A DNA stretch of 64,000 nucleotides from Odiellus spinosus (GCA_963920705.1 OY987239.1:12883004-12947003), one strand, 5' to 3'. Positions 1 through 19,321 are shown, counted from the stretch's first letter. A program made the numbers and translations. Notes: generated by a model from the sequence alone, not told the origin.

Positions 1-176
1 TAAACTGTTGTCACGTGGTCGCTAGCTAGCGCGTCTCATAAAGGATTCGTTTTCCCCACGTGACAACAATTTACCACGAAACGTCTCTACCCCCGTTCTC
101 CCAGAGTGGGAGTTTAGGCCGACGCAGTAGGAACCGCGCCGTCCCCACATTTCTTCTCCTTGTCTAATCCTCCTTG
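1..176. mobile_element. Foldback MITE, family M1, cut by the window edge
   Basis: This is the distal part of an element seen complete at 10631-10922 and, in the opposite orientation, at 4461-4741. It contains the same internal inverted pair (taaactgttgtcacgtgg facing ccacgtgacaacaattta) and ends in the same terminal sequence, the reverse complement of CAAGGAGGAT. The left end lies outside the window. No ORF is present, so the element is non-autonomous. Confidence 0.85.
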
Positions 177-825
177 GTTTAGAATTAGACAACGGAAAAA
201 TTATTATTTAATTTGGAATTTAAAAGTAAGCAATTATTAAATCAATGATTTATTTATCTTTCAATATGCTTTTGACAAGCGTGTAGTTTCCGACGAGTCA
301 GGCGAGTTAAGCTACGTTCACACTTGACTCTTTCAAACCATTTCGAATCCGTTCAAATAGACTAATTCTGGCCTTAGTGTTGTCATCTAATTTGACCTAA
401 TTCAAGTGTAAAAACTAAACTTTTACAAATAAATTATATCAAGCTAGAAATTAATGGTTGGTATTATAAAGTAACCTTGGAACCAACAAACAGAGCGCTG
501 GTTTCTAACGAAGATAGCCATCAAAGTATAGGATTATCTATACTTTTTCCAGCCTCGAAACCAACCAAAAGAATGGTTAAATGGAACCCGTTTCTACAGC
601 GGATGTTGCCTCTTTTCAAGGTTGGGACGTAGTCAAAAATGCTCGAAATTTTATAGTAAAGGGTTATGTCCCGTACGGGTCACGCCATTTTGAAAGGGGA
701 GCAACGGTCGCATTCCTCACCCCCTTACCAGGTTACCTCCGAACAAGGTTAGTAGAGAAAATTTGAGGTATCGGGGCGTTTTTCCATGTAGGCGTAATCT
801 CCCATACAAGATTATATTTCCAATA
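177..825. other. Gene-free stretch
   Basis: AT-rich intergenic DNA. A 61-codon open frame at 581-766 has no recognisable domain, no signal peptide and no splice context. I see no supportable gene here. Confidence 0.5.
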
Positions 826-955
826 TTTTTAAAGTGACGCTGTCATTGATTTTTCATGAACTCCAAATTGAAATTTAGTAGCATTTTCGGATTGATCGTT
901 AAAAAACGATTCAAAATATATTTACATATCGAATAGAACTATTCCATCGAAAAGG
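826..955. repeat. Fragment of dispersed family W
   Basis: This stretch shares its blocks (aagtgacgctgtcat, catgaactccaaattgaaat, gttgatcgttaaaaaacgat, tcaaaatatat) with copies near 9085, 12040, 30243 and both ends of 35328-36105. It is one terminal portion only. Confidence 0.75.
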
Positions 956-964
956 TATGTACCC

Positions 965-1235
965 ATTTCGCCCAAAATATTTCGCCCAAAATGATCTATT
1001 CCCATTTCGCCCAAGGCATTTTTTGCCCAAAATTATCTATTCCCATTTCGCCCAATCCTACTTTGCCCAATCGCTTTATCATTTGGCCCTAAATTATCTC
1101 TTCCCATTTTGCCCAAACTAAAAATTCCTTTTCTCAATTCGCCCAATCCCAATTTGCCCAATCGTTTTATCAGTTAGCCTAGAATTATATATTCCCATTT
1201 CGCCCAACCCAAAAATTTCTCTTCCCTTTTCGCCT
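965..1235. repeat. Degenerate array of cccatttcgcccaa units (left arm)
   Basis: Irregular repeats of ttcgcccaa/cccatttcgccc alternate with aaattatctattccc. The reverse complement of the same unit forms the array at 1368-1640, so the two arms could fold back on each other. Confidence 0.85.
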
Positions 1236-1305
1236 AAAACGATTAAAGCTTAAACCTTTTAAAATTTAAAGTCTTAGTAGGCCAAAAAAGTGACTTTTAT
1301 TTAAT

Positions 1306-1342
1306 TTAGGTTAGGTTAGGTTAGGTTAGGTTTGGTTAGGTT
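1306..1342 (+). repeat. Short (TTAGG)n telomere-type run
   Basis: Five consecutive TTAGG units are followed by degenerate TTTGG/TTAGG units and a G run. TTAGG is the canonical insect telomere pentamer. Here it is interstitial and sits between two inverted minisatellite arms. Confidence 0.85.
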
Positions 1343-1367
1343 GGGGGGAAAAAAGTGGAAAAATGTG

Positions 1368-1640
1368 ACTTGGGCAAAATGAGATTAGTCCAAATCAAAA
1401 TTGGGCGAGAAGACATTAGGCCAAATGGGAATTGGGCCAAATGGGAATTGGGCCAACGGGAATTGGGCGAAAAGAAGTTGGGCGAAATGGGATTTGGGCC
1501 AAATGGGGTTGGGCGAAATGGGATTTGGGCGAAAAGAAATTTTGCGAAATGGGAATTGGGCGAAATGAAATTGTGCGAAAAGAAATTGGGCGAAATGAAA
1601 TTGGGCGAAAATAAATTGGGCGAAATGGGGGTAGACCATA
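1368..1640. repeat. Array of ttgggcgaaatggg units (right arm)
   Basis: About 18 units of roughly 14-16 bp (ttgggcgaaatggga and variants), in inverted orientation to 965-1235. Overlapping open frames on both strands are by-products of the repeat. Confidence 0.85.
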
Positions 1641-2015
1641 GAAAATATTGAATAGGCATCTTAACAGTGGTTACATAAATTTCGCAATTTATGAATTAAT
1701 AATTGGTCTAAGATTGAATGCAGATTGGTGGAATTTTAATACAATTAAAAAAATAAATATTATACTTCATAAATCGTACTTCAATCTCTATTGGGAAACT
1801 AAATATTTCAGGAAGTATAACTTCTTTTTCCTTTAAATAAGATACGGGAAACAAATGGCCAGGTATAAAGTCGAAATTTGTAATTCAATATCAATATAAT
1901 TTTAAATATAATCCGATATAAAATTAAATACGTGTTATATCAACCACAAACGTGGCCTAGTAAAGTTTGTTTTAAAAACTAAATCAATAATTTAAATATA
2001 ATTAAATTAATAGAA

Positions 2016-3108
2016 ATGAAAAGGTTAATCTTAATTAGTGCATTAACTGTTTTATTATCGCAAACTGTTTATTCTAAAAGCATCGGACATTGTCCACCCA
2101 AATTACGAAGTATTTTTTTAAAAAATTTCGGACCAGGTGAATGTAAGTTGTCAGCACTAAATACTTAACAGCCTTACAATACTCTCCCGTCTATTATTTT
2201 ATTGTAGCCGTTTTGAAGTCGGAAAAATGCGCATCTGCTTACGCCACTTGCGTAGAGAAAAAAGTTAAAGATATCAATCCATTGGTAAGTATTAAATTAA
2301 GTACGAAGTTAAAAATAAAATGATAAATTTAGAATTTTATTTTGACGCAGATTGAAGATAAAATTAAAATTTGCAGCAAAAAACTCAAGTCAAAACAGTT
2401 TCCCAAAACGGTTCATGAATTTGGAATAATGGTTTCCGGCGATAGTAAGACAAATGACGTAAGTTCCGGTCATTTCAATGGAAAATGATAGAAAAATCTA
2501 ATTTTGTTTGATTTTACCCTAAGCCTAACTCGGGCCTAATTTGAAAGTGAATAAAGCTTTTGGCGCGAGTTTTGCCACGATTGTTTGAGCGCGAGAATTT
2601 TTAATTGGCTACCATTTTGGCGCGAGTTTTGACAAGGGTGATTAAGCGCGAGAATTTTTAATTGGCTACCATTTTGGCGCGAGTTTTGACAAGGTTGATT
2701 TAGCGCGAGAATTTTTAATTGGATACAATTTTGGCGCGAGAATATTTAATTGGCTTTTAAAGTAACATATATTTGGATATTGAATTAGACATTTGACAAA
2801 CAAGTTTCTTGGTTTATTTTTGAATCCCCCAAAGTGTTGAAGCTCCCATAGACTGAATATATATTATTTATTCTTTGAAATCTATTACTTTTAACCTTTT
2901 ATTGGGTTTAAATCTTATAGATGATGGAAGAAATTCTAAATTACGCGTGTTGCCTATCCAGGGTAGCGTCTAAGAAAGGTGGAATCATTTTTAATAAACA
3001 ACTGAAAATTGCGGAGGTATAATTTGAATTAAAATACGATTTAAGTAAAACACTGTTTCTTATCCATTTTCTTTACAGGAATGTCTACCTACAACTGAAA
3101 GCTGTTGA
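2016..3108 (+). CDS. Small secreted cysteine-rich protein, paralog A
   Basis: Five-exon model: 2016-2142, 2208-2284, 2351-2458, 2921-3016, 3079-3108; 145 aa. All introns are GT-AG; the first is phase 1 and the rest phase 0. Residues 1-20 form a typical signal peptide (Met-Lys-Arg, then a hydrophobic run) before Ser-Lys. The mature part is rich in Lys and contains eight Cys, including a C-x6-C pair in exon 2 and an adjacent Cys-Cys in exon 4. The layout matches paralogs B (3381) and C (5907), so this is a tandem family. The spacing does not fit the odorant-binding (C-x3-C, C-x8-C) or chemosensory (C-x2-C) signatures. I do not recognise the family; an extracellular role is inferred from the signal peptide only. 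A possible polyadenylation signal lies near 3160. Confidence 0.75.
2560..2757 (+). repeat. Minisatellite in intron 3 of paralog A
   Basis: About 3.5 copies of a roughly 57-bp unit containing ggcgcgagttttgacaag and gcgcgagaatttttaattgg. It lies wholly within the 2459-2920 intron. Confidence 0.85.
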
Positions 3109-3233
3109 AAAAATATTAAATGTAACTAAAAATTAAGTTCATAATTTGTAATTCAGATTTGAAATAAAAATAAAAGCTCTACAAGAATATAAAATTGATT
3201 CAAAGGGAACTAATTATCCAATTAATCAAAGTT

Positions 3234-3240
3234 TATATAA
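3234..3240 (+). promoter_or_regulatory. Putative TATA box of paralog B
   Basis: TATATAA lies 141 bp upstream of the signal-peptide ATG at 3381. An earlier in-frame ATG at 3264 falls near the expected transcription start, which favours 3381 as the true start. Confidence 0.45.
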
Positions 3241-3380
3241 GCATTAAACGTGGCATGTAATTAGTGATTATGATTCCAAAGTTTAGGGTAATTCCACGTT
3301 TTAAGCGGGTCTTCGTTTATCGGGAAACACAATCATTTCAGTATTTGGTTCTAGATTTCTTAATTTTAACTCGATCAATA

Positions 3381-5199
3381 ATGGCAAGTTCACTATCGAG
3401 TATTTTTCTGATTTCTCTTTCGCTAGCGTACATTGTGTGGTCTGAAGGAAAAAAATCAGAATGTCCGAGAGAAATTGGCATGTTATTTAATCTCAAACCA
3501 GCTCAAGAGGGTAAGTTTTGATCAATTTCGCTTTATCTTTATATTGAAAAATGATTTTCAAATGGTCGACAACGGGTCCATTTGATCGACAATGGGTCCA
3601 TTTGATTGAGAAAGAGTCCATTTGATCGACAAGGGGTCCATTTGATTGAGAAAGAGTCCATTTAATCGACAATGGGTTCATTTGATCGACAATGGGTTCA
3701 TTTGATCGACAATGGGTTCATTTAATCGACAATGGGTTCATTTAATCGACAATGGGTTCATTTAATCGACAATGGGTTCATTTGATCGACAAAGGGTCCA
3801 TTTAATCGACTCGCATTTGATCGACAAGGGGTCCATTTGATCGACAATGGGTTCATTTGATTGAGAAAGAGTCCATTTAATCGACAATCGGTTCATTTGA
3901 TCGACAAAGGGTCCATTTGATCGACTCTCATTTGATCGACAAGGGGTCCATTTCATCGACAAGGTTCCATTTGACCGACTGATCAATTGTCGATCATTTG
4001 AATGTCGATTACTTGGACTTAAATCAAATATAATGAATTGATAGACACAGTGTCTCGCGTAAAATTCATTATCTACTTCTGATAAAACAAATTTTATATT
4101 ATTTAAAAAGGTATTAGAATGAAAACCTCCCAATGTTTAGAAGTATTTCTGAAATGTTTACATAGAAAAACTAAAATTGATGAAAATGCTAACAAGGTAA
4201 GAAACGTTGGATTCAAAAAATTATTACAAATATCAGTTACTGATTTAATATTTTTTTTTGTAACCACTTGGGTGTAAAAAGGAAGCCATTATGAACCAAA
4301 CTCAATCTTGTTTGGTTGATAACTTGAAGAAGGCAAATGGAACTGAAATTATAGATAACAAAGAACTATTCGATATTATTTTGGAAGTCGAGAAGACGGA
4401 CATTGAAGTAAACAAAATTACAAAACAAATATTAAAACATCAAAATAGGCTTAGCTCGATCAAGGAGGATCAGAGAAGGAGATGAAATGTGGGGACGGCG
4501 CGGTTCCTACTGCGTCGGCCTAAACTCCCACTCTGGGAGAACGGGGGTAGAGACGTTTCGTGGTAAAATGTTGTCGCGTGGTTAAAACGAATCCTTTATG
4601 AGACGCGCTAGCTAGCGACCACCTGACAACAGTTTACCTCGAGAATTTCCTATCCCCCCTTTCCACCCGAGTGGGAGGTTGGCTCTTCTCTCTCTAACTC
4701 AACGCAGCCCCACATTTCCTCTCCTTCTCTGATCCTCCTTGGCTCGATTCATGGAAATCAGCTGAATTTCTTCACGTAAGGGTCAGAGACCAATCAAAGG
4801 TTATTGTAAGTCTCATCAAGATCTCGCCTTAAGGAATGGCCTTCGCTCATTAGTCGCTGACCCTTAAAAGCTACGAAATTCGGAATCTACGTGTCAATCC
4901 AGCTAAGCCTATTTTGATGATTATTTATTTATAGTTTAATATTTGTTTGTATTGTTTTTACTTGTAGATAATTAAAATTCTCTTGTTTTTTCTATGTAGG
5001 TATTGAAAAAACTGGCCTGCTGTTGCGCGAATGTATTGGTAAAGGCAGGAATATCAGGGGATAACCAATTTGGAGTCGTTTTAGTGAGTACCTTACTCAA
5101 CAGATTTTGTTGTTTTAAATTAATAAATTTATTTTACATCAGGAATGTTATACAATGAACCAGGATGTCGAAACGTGCATTAAAAATGAGAAAATTTGA
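3381..5199 (+). CDS. Small secreted cysteine-rich protein, paralog B
   Basis: Five-exon model: 3381-3510, 4111-4196, 4282-4407, 5000-5083, 5143-5199; 160 aa. The intron phases (1,0,0,0) are the same as in paralog A. I chose the ATG at 3381 over 3264 because it starts a signal peptide (about residues 1-21, hydrophobic, ending in Ser-Glu-Gly). Conserved features are a first Cys just after the signal peptide, a C-x6-C pair in exon 2, one Cys in exon 3, adjacent Cys in exon 4 (Cys-Cys-Cys here) and Cys near the C-terminus. Intron 1 carries a 20-bp minisatellite and intron 3 carries nested MITEs. The frame is open throughout, so the gene may be functional. The function is unknown. Confidence 0.72.
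3556..3985 (+). repeat. 20-bp minisatellite in intron 1 of paralog B
   Basis: About 20 copies of a unit close to tttgatcgacaatgggttca, with aagggtcc and gattgagaaagagtcc variants. It explains the open frames on the minus strand at 3493-3681 and 3762-4133. Confidence 0.92.
4442..4920. mobile_element. Degenerate hairpin element split by a MITE
   Basis: The outer parts (about 4442-4460 and 4742-4920) form a diverged foldback that starts aaaataggcttagc and ends gctaagcctatttt, with the inner inverted pair gaccaatcaaag/ctcattagtcgctgac. The inner sequence resembles the palindromic core of the elements at 30528, 33586 and 34522 and the relics at 33400 and 38600. A family M1 MITE interrupts its left arm. 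Confidence 0.7.
4461..4741. mobile_element. Foldback MITE, family M1, full copy with 7-bp target duplication
   Basis: The terminal inverted repeats are CAAGGAGGATCAGAGAAGG and its complement. The target duplication GCTCGAT is present at 4454-4460 and 4742-4748. The orientation is opposite to the copies at 1 and 10631. It lies in intron 3 of paralog B and has no coding capacity. Confidence 0.9.
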
Positions 5200-5906
5200 T
5201 AATGTATAATAATTAATATAAAATTAAGTGTTAATTAAATTTAATTGATAAATAAATATAAATTTAAAGATTTTGAATAATTTTTTTTCAAAATATTTTC
5301 CCAAAATAATATTCTTGCTTAAAGGTGGAGCTGAAAATGGACCAATCATATTATTTCTGCCTTCAACAATGTATTAACATTAAAATAATAGGCCGATATT
5401 TGATGCCTAAGTCCTTGGCAATCAAATACCGGCATATCTCTTAATATAATATTTTATATCTACATTTTTTCACGAACTAGCTCCAAAAGTAAATTGAGTA
5501 GAATTTTCCCTTCATCATTAATTATAATAATAATAAATCAATATATGTTTTTCAAGAGCTACTTTTTCCAAAAAGGTTTAACATTGTTTATCAATACGCG
5601 TAGCCCTTGGCTATATTGTAATCTACTATTGACCAATAGGTAACTAAATGCAGAAAACCAAATTAGGGGGAAAAAACAGACATAATTAATTTTTGCAGAT
5701 GTTTGAAAAGCTTAATTGCGTATAAATATGGAAAAACCTTGATTTATTATAATTGCCCAATTAAATATCCCAATTAAATCTAATTACCGACCTATAAACT
5801 AACCATATTAACGAGTTAAAGTCCAGGAGATCGCTCGCTCCAAAGTTACAAGAGCATTTTATGAAAATTAAACAATTATCAAAATATTGGGAAAACTTGA
5901 TTTAAA
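5200..5906. other. Intergenic, with one hairpin relic
   Basis: AT-rich. About 5325-5460 contains an old hairpin (gaccaatcatattatttctg ... tgatgcctaagtccttggc) related to the foldback at 32725-32925. A W-family fragment (catttttcacgaactagctc) is near 5462. No gene is seen. Confidence 0.55.
5723..5730 (+). promoter_or_regulatory. Putative TATA box of paralog C
   Basis: TATAAATA lies about 180 bp upstream of the ATG at 5907. It is the only good TATA match in the proximal upstream region. Confidence 0.35.
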
Positions 5907-7886
5907 ATGAATTTATCTGGGGTTACGGTTGTTTTAATATTTCTTTGCTTTGCCGCGATTTTCGCTGACATTGAGGGTAAATCAGAATGCAGCGAGATCG
6001 CCAAAGAACATACAGGAAGGATTGTGGAAAGATCTGGGGGCAAATCGAAACAATGGTTTAAATCTTATTTCAAATGTGGAAAAAAAGCTGGTCTTGATTT
6101 CAGCGTAAGTTTCTTATTTATGTACTTGACAATTATAGTTTAAAGTTCAATTTCAATCAGGTGTACCGAATCCATGTGGGAAACTGATTTACTAGGCATT
6201 GTGCAGGTTAAGAATGTATTTAGGGTATCACTAGCAAGGGTGTCGATCATTTTGGAATTAGTTATTACGAGATTTCGATTATCTGGGAATTATTTATTGT
6301 GGATTTCGATCATTTGGGAATTAGTTATTACGATGTTTCGATCATTTGGGAATTAGTTATTACGGGGTTTCGATCATTTGGGAATTAGTTATTACGGGGT
6401 TTCGATTATTTAGGAGTAATTGAGTAATTTCAATCATTTCGGAATTAGTTATTACGAGGTTTCGATTATCTGGGAATTATTTATTGTGGATTTCGATCAT
6501 TTGGGAATTAGTTATTATGGAGTTTCGATTATTTAGGAGTAATTGAGTAATTTCAATCATTTCGGAATTAGTTATTACGAGGTTTCGATTATCTGGGAAT
6601 TATTTATTGTGGATTTCGATCATTTGGGAATTATTCATTACGATGTTTCGATCATTTGGGAATTAGTTATTACGAGATTTCGATTATCTGGGAATTATTT
6701 ATTGTGGATTTCGATCATTTGGGAATTATTACGATGTTTCGATCATTTGGGAATTAGTTATTACGAGGTTTCGATTATCTGGGAATTATTTATTGTGGAT
6801 TTCGATCATTTGGGAATTATTCATTACGATGTTTCGATCATTTGGGAATTAGTTATTACGAGGTTTCGATTATCTGGGAATTATTTATTGTGGATTTCGA
6901 TCATTTGGGAATTATTCATTACGATGTTTCGATCATTTGGGAATTAGTTATTACGGTATTTCGATCATTTGGGAATTAGTTATTACGAGGTTTCGATTAT
7001 CTGGGAATTATTTATTGTGGATTTCGATCATTTGGGAATTATTCATTACGATGTTTCGATCATTTGGGAATTAGTTATTACGGTATTTCGATCATTTGGG
7101 AATTAGTTATTACGGGGTTTCGATTATTTGGGAATTAATTATTACGGGGTTTCGATCATTTGGGAATTAGTTATTACGGGGTTTCGATTATCTGGGAATT
7201 ATTTATTGTGGATTTCGATCATTTGGGAATTATTCATTACGATGTTTCGATCATTTGGGAATTAGTTATTACGGTATTTCGATCATTTGGGAATTAGTTA
7301 TTACGGGGTTTCGATTATTTAGGAGTAATTGAGTAATTTCAATCATTTCGGACTTAGTTATTTGGGGTTTTCGGTCATTTGTGAATTATTTATTCAGTAA
7401 TTTCGATCATTTGGGAGTGTAGATTTTTTGACATTCGATCAAATGGACCCTTTATGATCGTTTAAAATTTGATGAAATATATTTAATATTAAATTAAATA
7501 TTAATAAGGATGAATCCATCGCAAAATGCACTAAAACTTGTCTGGGAAAAAATATAAGTGGTGTTCAAGCATTTTTGGAAAACATAGGATCATGGAAGGC
7601 AAACGAACCAAAGGTGAGTTCAAAAGTATATAAATAAAGATAAGTCTGTCATGGCTTTTTCATGAACTTTGACTCCAAATGGAATCGTAATAAAACCTTA
7701 ATTTTAGGGTGTGGCCGAAATTATTTGTTGTTTAACCCAAAACAACATTGTAAAAGGAATTAGTGAAGAGAAACAAGTTGCTGCTATGAGAGTAAGTTAC
7801 CCACTTCGATTTTGCGTGTAAAAAATAACTTATGTTAATATTAATCCTATTAAATATAGGCTTGCGCCAAAGAACCAACCAAATAA
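5907..7886 (+). CDS. Small secreted cysteine-rich protein, paralog C
   Basis: Four-exon model: 5907-6104, 7509-7613, 7708-7791, 7860-7886; 137 aa, all introns phase 0. The first exon corresponds to exons 1+2 of paralogs A and B, so one intron has been lost here or gained there. Residues 1-25 form a strong signal peptide ending near Ile-Glu-Gly-Lys-Ser. Cys pattern: one soon after the signal, one near residue 57, C-x3-C in exon 2, adjacent Cys-Cys in exon 3 and a final Cys in exon 4. It lacks the C-x6-C pair of A and B. Intron 1 (1.4 kb) is almost entirely a minisatellite. The family is unidentified; the protein is probably secreted. Confidence 0.75.
6232..7430 (+). repeat. 32-33 bp minisatellite in intron 1 of paralog C
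   Basis: About 36 units of tttcgatcatttgggaatta followed by gttattacgagg and variants, with a higher-order alternation of two or three unit types. Open frames at 6174-6356 and 6543-6947 are by-products. Confidence 0.93.
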
Positions 7887-8264
7887 TTAGAAAAATTGTT
7901 TAAATATATAAAAATTATGTAATATTAAATTTTTTTTTAAATATTTCTGAATTATAATTATGTTTAATTACTTACAAAAATTACGTAAATTTATATTTAA
8001 ACTAACCAACAGAAAAACCCGGTTTTTAAAAATTCTAATCCTTCTTAATTAATTAATTAATTAATTGAAAAAACTTCTAAAATATGAATTCATAATTAAA
8101 TATTAATCCAGACCAAATTTTGTAAGTTTATTCAAATTGAAAGTAACATTAAAAACTTAAATAATTAGATTAGTGTATAATACTCTAATTAGATATGTTT
8201 TAAAAACAGTATTTTAGAGGTATTAAATGTAATAAACAATATTTAATTATTATAATAATTAAAA
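7887..8264. other. Intergenic, between convergent genes
   Basis: Very AT-rich, holding the 3' flanks of paralog C (+) and of the alcohol dehydrogenase gene on the minus strand. A ttaattaatt run lies at 8044-8064. Nothing else is seen. Confidence 0.6.
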
Positions 8265-11907
<3,643 letters not shown>

Positions 11908-12826
11908 TTTGAGAAAGCGCTGGTTAATAATGAACTAAAATATTGGCTGCACGATTCAAATGTTTGGAAGAGAAAAGAGGTTTTGAGATAAGACATAAGT
12001 CTTATATCAACAAGAACAAATTAATTTAACCCGAGAATGTGAACTCCAAATTGAAATTGAGTGATATTTTCGGGTTGATCGTTAAAAAACGATTCAAAAT
12101 ATATGTATATATATTTTGTTCTATTTGAAATGTATATTTCAAATAGAACAAAATTACAGCGACAGGAAAACATACAAATCCCCCGCAATCTACGTCTCCA
12201 CTACCTGTCTGGTATCCGTAAGAGTCCTCTAAAGGCCAAACAAAACCACATCCTAATTTGTTACGTTCTCGGGTTACACTAATTATTTCTTGTTATTAGA
12301 TAATATATTAAGATTATCTGTTGATCTAAACATTTTGAATTCAGCCATTTTCAATCAATAGAGGCTGAGATTGTGAACATAATTTATATAGCCAAGGCTT
12401 AAAGGTCCACCAAAAAACCAATTCATTCGAAGCTATATATTTTTAGCTGCGAAAAAGGGGCTTTATGAGTTTGTTTATAAGAGATCTTCCATTTCAAATT
12501 AGAAACGATGATAACGTTTTATTATAAATAACTTGTGGAGATAATTTTACTAAACTAAGATATGTAACCAGAGATAAAATTGAAATTAGAGACTTAAGCC
12601 CAGTTTCTAATGGAAATAACTGAATTTTTAATGAGGCTTAAGACCTTGGCCATCAAGTACTGGCCAGTTCTTTTAATATGATTGGTCGGATGTTATATTT
12701 TATGTTTAAATCAAAGAGTCTTAGAATTCCTCACACATTCTGATATCTCTTGATCATCGACCTTTGATTGTTTATTTATCTGCGCAAATGAGATGTAAAT
12801 TTTCATATTCGAACAAATATTGAACT
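11908..12826. other. Intergenic; W fragment and old hairpin
   Basis: Upstream region of ADH1 (-). 12040-12250 holds a W-family copy with an internal palindrome around atttgaaatgtatatttcaaat. About 12600-12710 resembles the hairpin seen at 32725. No further gene is seen. Confidence 0.5.
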
Positions 12827-12834
12827 TATATAAA
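12827..12834 (+). promoter_or_regulatory. Putative TATA box of the secreted G/P/Y-rich gene
   Basis: TATATAAA lies 200 bp upstream of the ATG at 13027 and 119 bp upstream of an alternative in-frame ATG at 12946. Confidence 0.45.
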
Positions 12835-13026
12835 TGAGTGTTGACTGTATAAGAAACATTACAGCGCATTAATACTTAATGATAAACGCGATAAGAAAAG
12901 TAGTTCTTAATCCCAACTAATTTTGAATTAAATATTGTCTATAAGATGAACTACATCTTGAATTCGAGTCACATTCATAATCAAACCTTCATAGATTCAA
13001 CTACTGAATATTATTTTCGTGTTGAA

Positions 13027-13609
13027 ATGTTGTTCAAAACGTTAATAATTATGAGCGTGTCAATGTGCGTTATATCTAAACCCACAGTATCGCTAAGTGA
13101 CGTTGGATCCATGGTTGGACAATTCATTTTCGGAACTCCGGAGCAACAAGCAGAATCAAGTAATGTTTTTAAAATTATTATAATTTCTAAGAATATCCCG
13201 CAATTTTGCGTTCAGCAACACGTACCGACGATATGGCTACCATATTACCAGATACTTCGGTATCTGTATCTGAACGCCCCTTTTTAATAATAAATAAATA
13301 TTATCCCAATATAATTAACCATAGTATTTAAATTTAATTATAGACTACATGCAAGCGGCAATGGGACAGAATCCAGGCTACGGTTACCCTGGTGTTGCTC
13401 CTGGAGGTTATCCTGGTATCCAATCATATCCTGGCTTTCAACCTCAAGGTTATTATCCAATGGGAGTAGCTAACCCTCAAGGTCAAATATATCCTCAAAT
13501 GCCACCCACTAATTTCGGACAAGGACGGATATCAGATTACATCGAGTTATTGAGACTAGTTCAACAATCTTCGGGAATACGAGAGGCGTTGCAAACCGTC
13601 ACTAAATAG
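13027..13609 (+). CDS. Small secreted Gly/Pro/Tyr-rich protein
   Basis: Two exons, 13027-13159 and 13344-13609, joined in phase 1; 132 aa. I chose the ATG at 13027 because it begins a clean signal peptide (hydrophobic to about residue 17, ending Val-Ile-Ser-Lys); an in-frame ATG at 12946 would bury it. Residues about 50-100 are low-complexity with Gly-Tyr-Pro-Gly and Pro-Gly-Gly-Tyr motifs, as in cuticle, silk-like or peritrophic matrix proteins. The C-terminal 25 residues look helical. No chitin-binding consensus (R&R) is visible. The gene lies between two divergent alcohol dehydrogenase genes with no obvious functional link. A polyadenylation signal (aataaa) is at about 13741. The function is unknown. 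Confidence 0.72.
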
Positions 13610-14522
13610 AAACCAATCAAAGCGTGCAATTGATTTCCCAAATTATAAGTTAAAAGCGCCCCCTTACACCCAAAAAAAGGTTTTAAAAACTTGTCAACCG
13701 AAAAAAAATTTTAATTTATGTAATATTTATAATAACCTACAATAAAACACTTAATTGAATTTTTTGCGTATTTTTAAATCATGATCAAATATTTAATTAT
13801 CTATGTATTATCTGTCTGTCTGTCTGTGGGGAACGCTAAAAGTTAAACAGCGAGTTTGAGTAGTTTATTTTGTGGCGGGAAACTCAAACTTTACGAAGAA
13901 ATCTCGCGCGTAAGCCTGGGATTTTTTATTAGCTCGTAAAACCTTATTTCCCGGACCATAAAGGTAGAAATTCCCTTAAAAACGGTTTAATTAATTACGC
14001 TAATTATCGCGGTTGGCTAATTAGGGTCGTATCTTCTCCGGGTCCTTTCCTAGAGTGTTGAAACTTCGTTCCACGAATAGCCCCATTCTTAATCTACAAA
14101 ATGAGCCCTTCCAGGTTTAAATCGACCCAATCAAAGTTAAGTTATAAATTTTTAAACGAAAGTGTTCGGAATTAGTCGACCCTACCATATTATCTGAATT
14201 TATTCACTAACAATTTTCTTTAAAATATGGTTGTTAATATAAACAGTTATGATTAAGATAAGGGATTAAAACTAGGCTAAAATCTTCAAGTACAGGCAAA
14301 AATTAACGATAAGAAACGGAGACGTTTTAAGAAATCCACATCTTTGCTTGTTTAACAGATATTTCATAAGAAAAGGTTGAAAAATTTTCTAGAAATTAAA
14401 TTATTATTTTTAAATTAAATATAATTGCCTATACTTTAAATTATCTTAATATTAATTAAAAGGTTACGTTTTTTAAATTTAATTAGTTAAATTTAAACCA
14501 TATTTTATTAAATTACTAAAAT
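13610..14522. other. Intergenic; short CTGT microsatellite
   Basis: Contains (CTGT)4 near 13810-13828. The rest is unremarkable AT-rich DNA up to the ADH2 start. Confidence 0.55.

Positions 14523-19321
<4,799 letters not shown>

Noticed and set aside
581-766. 61-codon open frame
   Set aside because: No signal peptide, domain, paralog or splice context; chance ORF.
965-1640. CRISPR-like array
   Set aside because: Units are degenerate, lack unique spacers of fixed length, and the DNA is eukaryotic.
1336-1659. Several ORFs on both strands
   Set aside because: All fall in the ttgggcgaaa array and are repeat translations.
3493-4133. Minus-strand ORFs of 62 and 123 codons
   Set aside because: Translation of the 20-bp minisatellite in paralog B intron 1.
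2016-7886. Odorant-binding or chemosensory protein identity for the three paralogs
   Set aside because: Size and signal peptide fit, but the diagnostic C-x3-C/C-x8-C (OBP) and C-x6-C-x18-C-x2-C (CSP) spacings are not met across the three.
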